From contig CANJKZ010000396.1 of NCBI GenBank assembly GCA_947471745.1, positions 232,001 to 296,000 on the forward strand: a stretch of DNA of 64,000 bases, given 5' to 3'. This document shows positions 57,173 through 64,000 of the stretch, piece after piece (position 1 is the stretch's first letter; the number at the start of each line of letters is the position of its first letter). This stretch comes from Closterium sp. Naga37s-1. Its lineage: Eukaryota; Streptophyta; Zygnematophyceae; Desmidiales; Closteriaceae. The notes below the pieces were generated by a model. That model saw only the letters and a list, made by a program, of their open reading frames with translations. It did no database searches and was not told where the DNA came from. Both the position numbers and the translations under genes were made by a program.

Positions 57173-58799
57173 GGAGCGTCAAGCTCCTGCTATAGCGGAT
57201 TAGGAGGCCGGGGATTGAAGGAAGGCGGTGGCAGGGAGATGTTAGGTAGCGGCAGGGAAGGGGATTAAGGACTATGAGTCAGGAGCGAGGTGGGAAGACC
57301 AGGAGTAGGAGGAATGTGGGACCAGTGGCCTCGGTGCTGGCCGGTTGGGGTGCCTTCGTATGTGGTGTTCAGTGTGCGCACACTCCGACGATGTGGCATC
57401 ACTTGTCTTGCTTGCTGGCTTGTTTGCTCGATGGCTTGTTTGCTTGATGGCTTTGCTATCTTAGCCTCACGTTCGCATACATGCTTAGACAATCTAGTAG
57501 CCACCACCTGCCATGCTTGTACCTTATGAACCCTATACATACATGAGTGGCTTAGGAGGCCGGGGATGGCTTGGGACTAGTCCTTAGCCGTTTTTTATAG
57601 CCTCTCTAGCCTAGTCCTTAGTCCTCAGCCGTTTTCAGTAGTGCCTCCCTAGTATAAAGTCCCTAGTTCCTTGCCCATGGGGCTCATTATTCACTGGTGA
57701 GTTCAGTTAACTCTAAAAAAACTGGCGGCTCGTGTGAGGTGTGACAAGGAACGGGGGAAGGCAAGCATTATAACAGGGAGCGGTACAACATGCATCAGTG
57801 ACAATACACAACAAGAACAACACCCCTAGGCGTGGAGTAACCGCCATGGGGAAGCCCAAGGCCAGGCCGGGAACCAAGCAGGCGGGCAAAGGGAATGGGG
57901 CCGCTACTCGGCCAGGATCCAACACAACCGCCCGTCCATCCAGCGCAGCACGGATGCGGGGACTGGTACGATGTCCCGTGGGGCCTGCAGGGCGGTAAGA
58001 GAAAGCCGCCTTAGCGAAGCGGGGCCAGGCCCCAAGGCGGAGCCAGGGGAGCCAGGCACCAATCCGATCGCAGGCAACATCCGCAGCATCTCTATCGCCG
58101 CAGCTTCCTCCTGCTCCAGCTGCCACATCGTTGGAGGAACATCCTCAGGACGTGACAGCTGCATCTGGTATGCATGCAGTTGGTCTAGGACCATCGCCAA
58201 CAGGGCCAGGCAAGTCCCCACTTGCCCAACGCGCTGCTTGACACGGCCTCCCCTGCGGCTGGAGGGGAGCTCGGCGACGAGGTCTCGTCCGGAGACAGCG
58301 GGGAGGGGGGATCAGGGTCGACAGAGGGAGGATGTGTCGGCGGCGGAGGTGACGGCGGCGGTGACTGCACAACTTGAGCGTCCCCCGCCATCGGCCGGCA
58401 CTAGCGGAGGCGGTTGCGCCTGCGACTGGAGCGGCACCGCCGGCACAGGAGAAGGTTGGCGCCCGTGATTGCTGCTGCTGCCGCTGGTGCTGGCGACAGC
58501 TCAACTGCACCCTCTGCCACTGCCCCGGTGGCACCGCCGCTGGCTGAGGAGTGGGCACAGGCGGCGGAGCAGGGACAGGTAGAGGAAGCGGCGAGGGCGG
58601 CGCCACCGGTACTGGTGGCTGGGGCTGTGACGGCTGCTGTAGCGGGGTAGGACGAAGGCCGGGCCGAGGAGGGTGTGACGGCTGACGCTGCGTCCGCCGA
58701 AACGTCAGGGGCGCAGACAGGTGGCGGGTGATACAATGGGCTGTGGTACTGGCGTTGCTGCGCGCGCCGCTCGCGGGAGGGGCGGGAGGATGTTTCACG

Positions 58800-59048
58800 T
58801 GTTATGAAACGAACTTAGTCTAGGAACCGGGGTTTAGTAAGGGCCTAGGCTTAGTAGCCTAGGCCAAGCGGGTGTCGAGGTGGTTGTACCAAGGAGAATC
58901 AAGAAAATGGAATGTTTCACAATAGGTTTGCAAGAACATATAGCAAAAGAACATAGAGAAGGTGCACCACCAATGTAAGAAGGCATAACTACACTAAAGC
59001 TAATGCTACAGGCAGTTATAACATACATATAAAATATGTATCGCGACA
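58800..59048 (-). repeat. N2 3' LTR (249 bp)
   Basis: Pairs with 60604-60853. Ends TGTTATG (plus-strand left edge) and GCGACA (right edge). Confidence 0.92.
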
Positions 59049-59599
59049 CACCCCCTTAACTGCCTGCAGCACATAACTTGAGCAAGTCACACCCCCGGAA
59101 CCTGGGCAAGAGGTAGGAGAAGCAGAGGAAATAGCAACACAGATCAACCATGACAAATGCAACAACGACAGGTGCAGGACCCGAGAGGTGGGCGTGAGAG
59201 CAAGCGCCGTGGCCGCAACGAGCAGCTGGACAGCGTGGCTCAGCATCTCCGGGGGCGTGCCTACTACAGGCAGCAGGTGCAGTGATGGCAGATAGGGCCA
59301 CAGTGACCTCAGCCACGGCAGATGCAGCAGCGACATGTGCAGGACCCGGCAGGTGGGCGTGAGAGCAGGAGCTGTGGCTGCAACGAGCAGCTGGACAGCA
59401 CCGCTCAGCACCTCCGGGGGCGTGCCTGCTACAGGCAACGACTGCAAATGCCCGACTTACTTCTTCCACCCCCTTACCCGCCCACACAACCCCTCTGGTG
59501 CTGGCGGCTGGCACTTGTGCTGGTTCCTGGTGCTGGCGGCTGGCGCTGGTGCTGGTTCCTAGTGCTCGTGCTAGTTCCTGGTGCTGGTTCTTGGTGCTG

Positions 59600-59985
59600 G
59601 CGGGGTTCTCTGCTGGCGAGGTTCTCTGCTGGCGGGGTTCTCTGCTGGCGGGGTTCTCTGCAGGCGGGGTTCTCTGCTGGCGGGGTTCTCTTGTGGCGGG
59701 GTTCTCTGCTGGCGGGGTTCTCTGCTGGCGGGGTTCCTTGCCGGCGGGGTTCTTTGCTGGCGGGGTTCTCTTGCTGGCGGCTGGCCCTGGAGCTGGTGCT
59801 GGCGCTTGTGACTAGCGTCGGTGCTGGTGCTGGTGCTGGCGGCTGGCGGGTCCAATGGCAGGTGATGCGCGCTGGGTGGGACGGGGGTCTCTGCTGGCGG
59901 TGGCGCTGCTGGCGGGGTCTCTGCTGGCGGGGTCTCTGCTGGCGGGGTCTCTGCTGGCGAAGTCTCTGCTGGCGGTCGTTGCTAG
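59600..59985. repeat. Minisatellites in N2
   Basis: About ten 18-bp units (ctgctggcggggttctct) from about 59600 to 59790 and a related ctgctggcggggtct array at about 59885-59975. A separate roughly 21-bp array (gacgggcggcatggatctgg) sits at about 60235-60300, nearer the primer-binding site. Confidence 0.9.
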
Positions 59986-60603
59986 CGTTGTAGCTGCTGG
60001 CGGTCCCGCCATGCCCTTCCCCTGCTTCCCTCTCCCCCACAGCGTTCGGCCGCCACTCCCTGCCCTTCTTCCGTCACCCCCCCCACAGCGACCGCCGCTG
60101 CATACGCGAACAAGCACGACGGGGGGTGGTGACGGGCAGGGGGCAGGGGTAATGCGACGGGCAGGGCGACGGCGGGATAAGGAGCGGCTGGGGCGACGGG
60201 AAGCAGGGCGACGGGCGACGGTGTGCGGACGGGTGGCGGGAATCTGGCGACGGGCGGCATGGATCTGGTGACGGGCGGCACGGATCTGGTGACGGGCGGC
60301 AGCGCGACGGGACCGGCGACGGGCTGCAGCAGCGGAAATCGCGCGGGTGGCGGGCTGCAGCAGCGGGTAGTGTGCGGGGTCGACGGGGGCGCAAACGACG
60401 GCGCGAAGCAGCGGGTCGACGATCGCCGTCACTCCCGCCGCGACCGTAGCGTCCGTCATGCCTACCGTGACGAATTTTGCTACGGGCGAGCGATGGGAAA
60501 GGATGAACGGGGCCGCGATTTGCTGGTTAACGGGACGCGCCATCGTGAAGGTTAACGGTGGGCCCTTCAAAAATACGTCGGGAACGACCTAGCTCTGATA
60601 CCA

Positions 60604-60853
60604 TGTTACGAAACGAACTTAGTCTAGGAACCGGGGTTTACTAAGGGCCTAGGCTTAGTAGCCTAGGCCAAGCGGGTGTCGAGGTGGTTGTACCAAGGAG
60701 AATCAAGAAAATGGAATGTTTCACAATAGGTTTGCAAGAACATATAGCAAAAGAACATAGAGAAGGTGCACCACCAATGTAAGAAGGCATAACTACACTA
60801 AAGCTAATGCTACAGGCAGTTATAAACATACATATAAAATATGTATCGCGACA
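60604..60853 (-). repeat. N2 5' LTR (250 bp)
   Basis: Pairs with 58800-59048. The primer-binding site follows on the minus strand. Confidence 0.92.
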
Positions 60854-63800
60854 TCACGCCCAGCCAGCACCGAGACGGCCCGGAGCAGGGTTGGGACCCG
60901 GCGTCCCGGGACCCCTCCTGGGCTGGCTTTGGCAAGCGTAGTCGCCACCAGCTCCAGTGCATCGTTCGACATCGTAGGAACCGGCGACAACGCCAGCCAT
61001 GGTCGGGCAAGCCGTAACTGTAGGAACCTCCGCGGAGCCGGGTGAGAGTGCAACACCAGTGACTACGGGACCGGGAGAACCAGCAGGTGCAGGCGGAGTC
61101 GAGATGGGAACGCAGGGAACCAGACAATCCGCGAGGCTGGGAACTATCACCTGGGGACTGCCACGGGGCGGGCGCACGTCGTGGATGCCGGCAGGCTGTG
61201 GGGGAACAAACGTCGCGGTAGTAACCGCAGGTGGCGCCGGGCGTGGGGGGCGCGGGGATGCGCGCGGTGGCCTGAGGGGGGGACGGGGTAGGCACAATGT
61301 GGTACTCAGATCTGAGATCCCGCTGCGAACGTGCACGTGACGGGAACGCCACAGTCGACCAGAGAGGGCAGCTGCCCCAGCGAATGAGGAAGAAGGCGAG
61401 TTTGACAATCTGGAGGCAGACCCTGGATTTATAGGTGGTGAGGCAGAGACATTGGAAGAAATCTCGCTGGAGGACGAGAATGATGCGGAAAGAAACAACC
61501 ACACTGGTGGGTGAGGAGTAGGACGGATGGGGACGCAGCGGAGAATCCTGTGGAGGAGGGAGATGCGGCGACGGTGGACACAGACGTCCCGTCACCATCC
61601 GCACTGGCAGAGGATGACTCCATCTGGCAATTAGTAGGGGGGTGGAATGTGGACACCCTTAGGAGAGGTGACCAACCATTCCAGGTGCGCCGTCTGCCAC
61701 CTCAGCTACTCGACCGTACTGTTTATGCATGCTCGCCACACTCATCCGTCTCCAGAAATATCCAACCTGCTAGGGGGGATGGACCGTCCTGCAATTCCTC
61801 CCTAGACTCACGCTCAGGCCAGCGCCAGAACCAGTCACTGGGAGCCGGTGGACATCCATCGAGGCTCGGCTGCATCAATTCCAACGTGGCGCTTGGGGGG
61901 AACTCTTCGAAGAGGCACGGCCCATCCCGGACAGAGACATCCTGCTACGCCACCAAGCTGATGAGGAGGGCCTTTCCGCTAGAGCAGAGGGACTGTTAAA
62001 GAAGGGTAACATTTCAAAAGCTGTTTCGGCTCTACAAACAAGCCCATTGGCTGAGCCAACCCCGGCCACACTAGAGGCGCTGCAAGCGAAACACCAAGCA
62101 GCCGGAACCCGGTCGTTAGCGTGGGTAACGGGGATCACCAGCTCGGACTTGACCATCGACCCCAGACACACTTCGCGAAATCTTGGCGAAATGCCCAAAT
62201 GGAGTTGGGGCGGGGCCCTCGCGGACTTGTTTCGAACACCTGCGAGACCCGGCCCTGGCTAACGAAGAGCTACTCCTACTCCTTGCCAGAGAACTCCTCC
62301 TTCCCTCCCATCTCATAGCCCTCGAGAAGCCGAATGTTGGTGTGAGACTGATAACGATCAACGAAGCGTTGCTCCGCGTGGTAGCAAAGGCAGAACTTCA
62401 GTCCCTAGGCACCGAGATCAGAAAATTCTTCTTACCCGTGTAGTTCGACGTTTCAGTGCCAGGGGGAGCAGAATGCATCATCCACACCGATCGTGCCCTC
62501 CTTCGGGAAGATGAAAAGCGTATCGCCCTATAGCTAGATATTGGAAACGCTTTCAACGGCGTCGAGCGGCCGGATTTCATGGGGGCGCTGCAGTGGTCTA
62601 GCTGTAGCGAACTCCTACCCCTTGTCCGCAATCTCTATGACGGTCCTTCGCAATTGCTCGTCGATCCCCGCCTCGAAGTCGATCCCATCCAGAGCTCGCG
62701 CGGGGTTCGACAGGGTGACCCGCTCGGCCCACTCCTGTTCGCAGCAGCGATTTCACCCGCCCTCCTGAGTATCGCCACGACCATGCCGGAGGTGGCGGTG
62801 ATCGCCTACGCGGATGACATCACCGTTGTGGGCCCGCGAGACGCGACCAGCTTGGCCTTCACCACAATGGCCAACCAGCTCGCATAGTGTGGGCTAAGGT
62901 GCAACATCGCTAAGTCTTCGGCATGGATGGCATCAGCGGAGGCGGAAAATGCTGAACTACTGCTAGGCTTAGTTGCCAGCCGGGAAGGCATTGGAGTTCT
63001 TGGTAGCCCTATCGGCAGCACAGACTACTGCACCGGCCAAGTGAGGGCGTTGCTGGAGGAGGCTGCTTCACCACTCCCCCTCATTAACCAGTTGCACCTC
63101 CAGGCGGCCCTGCTGATCCCCTCCCGCAGTATCTCTCGCTGCATCTCTTACCTGCTGCGGATAACACCGGCGACGGCCTTGAGCTTGGAGGAGTGGAGGG
63201 AGTGGAGTGAAGCATTGGTAGGCTCAGCCCTCACAGCGGCGAAGCTGCGTATCCCGACGTCGGAGCTGGAGCAGAGTTTTCTGTGGCGACAAGCGACTCT
63301 GCCCATCCGACTCGGGGGGCTGGGGATCATCGACCCAATATCAAAGGCGCCAGTGGCCCACACTGCATCGGTGACGGCTGCCCACTCCCTCCTGCAGCAC
63401 CCGAGCCTTCCCCCTGACTGCCTGCTTCACAGGGCCATCACGCTGCTATCTCATGACTGGTCCCCTCCTCCGCCAGATTTCAACCCCCTGACCGCCTTGG
63501 AAGAGTGTCTCCCAAACCCTGCAAAAGCAGTCCTCAGTCACTACCGAACGGATAGCACAGGCACAGGTAGCCTACAGTTGGGCCTCTCCAAGCAAATCAA
63601 CATGCAGCAGGCGGCAGACCTCTTGGGCGACACCGTCGTGGACCGGCCAGGCAGGCACAGGGGCCATGCAATCAAGCTGATTAGCCTGAAGGGGGCGGGA
63701 GCAGGCGACTGGCTCCATGCAGTTTTAATGAGGGCTGACCTTACTATCTCCCCTGGTCAGTTCTCCTTGGCCCTGGGCGTCCACCTAGGCATGGAACTGC

Positions 63801-64000
63801 CGGTCGCTGAGGTCTGCCCTTGCAAACGGCAGGGCTCGGCAATCTTGGACAAGAGCCTCCCAGACCATCTGCTACGCTGTCAAGTCGGGGGTGACGCTGT
63901 CCGGACCTACAATGCACTAGTGTACGCTGCAGTACGCATGGCGAATGAAGCTGGTTTCAAGACCTTTCATGAGACGTCGGCTTTCTCGCCTCCGGTCCTT

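Larger units (their letters stand above)
52121..57560 (+). mobile_element. LINE 1 (RLE-type non-LTR retrotransposon)
   Basis: Non-LTR element with an ORF1-like region starting MGKPKAMPAT at 52438, RT at about 54.95-55.6 kb and a C-terminal restriction-like endonuclease at about 56.5-56.8 kb. The 5' UTR is recognisable because LINE 2 has the same one (tagtccttagc, cattcttcac, acaacatgca, ccgccatggggaagcc). No poly-A tail; the 3' end near 57560 runs straight into the LINE 2 5' UTR. The RT active-site box reads NADD instead of YADD, and several frame changes are present, so this copy is inactive. Exact ends are uncertain by tens of bases. Confidence 0.8.
58800..60853 (-). mobile_element. Non-autonomous LTR element N2
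   Basis: A 2054-bp element with LTRs of 249 and 250 bp, flanked by tcacg (58795-58799, 60854-60858). On the minus strand the primer-binding site tggtatcagagc adjoins 60604 and the polypurine end taagggggtg adjoins 59048. No gag or pol part is present. The interior carries three minisatellites. Its LTR is unlike any other in the window, so no coding partner is visible here. Two substitutions and one 1-bp indel between LTRs by eye, so it is young. Looks whole for a non-coding element. Inserted in LINE 2. Confidence 0.9.
57561..64000 (+). mobile_element. LINE 2, same family, running off the window
   Basis: Begins directly after LINE 1 with the same 5' UTR. ORF1-like start MGKPKARPGT at 57846. 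Interrupted by N2 (58800-60853, duplication tcacg), resuming at 60859. RT motifs at 62.3-62.85 kb are better preserved than in LINE 1: SRGVRQGDPLGPLLFAAAI and YADDITVVGP. The connection and GLSKQINMQQAADLL follow, and the nuclease begins near 63.8 kb (VCPCKRQGS, DHLLRCQVGGD, FHETSAFSPPVL) before the window ends. In-frame stops and frame changes are present in the readable part. Confidence 0.8.

Noticed and set aside
59474-60040. Gln/Pro/Arg repeat protein on the minus strand in N2
   Set aside because: Produced by the 18-bp minisatellite; no domain and no codon structure beyond the repeat.
1-64000. tRNA, rRNA, riboswitch or bacterial operon features
   Set aside because: None seen; gene structure, introns and elements are eukaryotic.

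Overview
This is nuclear DNA from a eukaryote of the green lineage, most likely a streptophyte alga or bryophyte. That placement is inferred from a plant-type B3 DNA-binding domain, GT-AG introns, GC-rich genes and Ty1/copia elements primed by initiator-Met tRNA. I cannot name the species. Most of the window is mobile DNA: four copia elements with resolved or partly resolved ends (B, C, E, F), two copia relics of another lineage (A, D), two non-autonomous LTR elements without pol (N1, N2), one Helentron-like DNA transposon, and two LINEs standing head to tail. Only two host genes are recognisable: a B3-domain gene (+) and an RSL1D1/Utp30-type ribosomal L1-domain gene (-), which converge.

Layout. 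1-5.4 kb: copia A, with N1 inserted in its 3' LTR beside an array of perfect hairpins. 5.4-6.5 kb: AT-rich, no gene. 6.5-18.0 kb, minus strand: Helentron remnant with PIF1 helicase, EEP endonuclease and a spliced RPA-like gene. The helicase is split by copia B (10.1-17.4 kb) and cut at Walker A by copia C (18.0-24.2 kb). 24.2-27.7 and 40.7-41.0 kb: B3 gene whose successive exon pieces are each tandemly multiplied; nested copias D and E (27.75-40.73 kb) sit inside it. 41.5-48.7 kb: copia F, with identical LTRs, in the short intergenic gap. 48.9-51.0 kb: the L1-domain gene, whose exon-2 acceptor region is present six times. 51.7-64.0 kb: LINE 3' relic, LINE 1, LINE 2, with N2 inserted in LINE 2.

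How it fits together. Five insertions have clean 5-bp target duplications (N1 actcg, B cgggt, E aaggg, F cacac, N2 tcacg), so the nesting order is readable: E into D into the B3 gene; B and C into the Helentron; N1 into A; N2 into LINE 2. Two patterns run across the window. Every short-LTR element has its own GC-rich minisatellite in the leader between the primer-binding site and gag, including the elements that code for nothing. Both host genes show tandem amplification of exon-intron boundary segments; the two clearest arrays have periods that are multiples of three (132 and 159 bp) and stay open across copies. LTR differences were counted by eye; clade names beyond the superfamily are left open.
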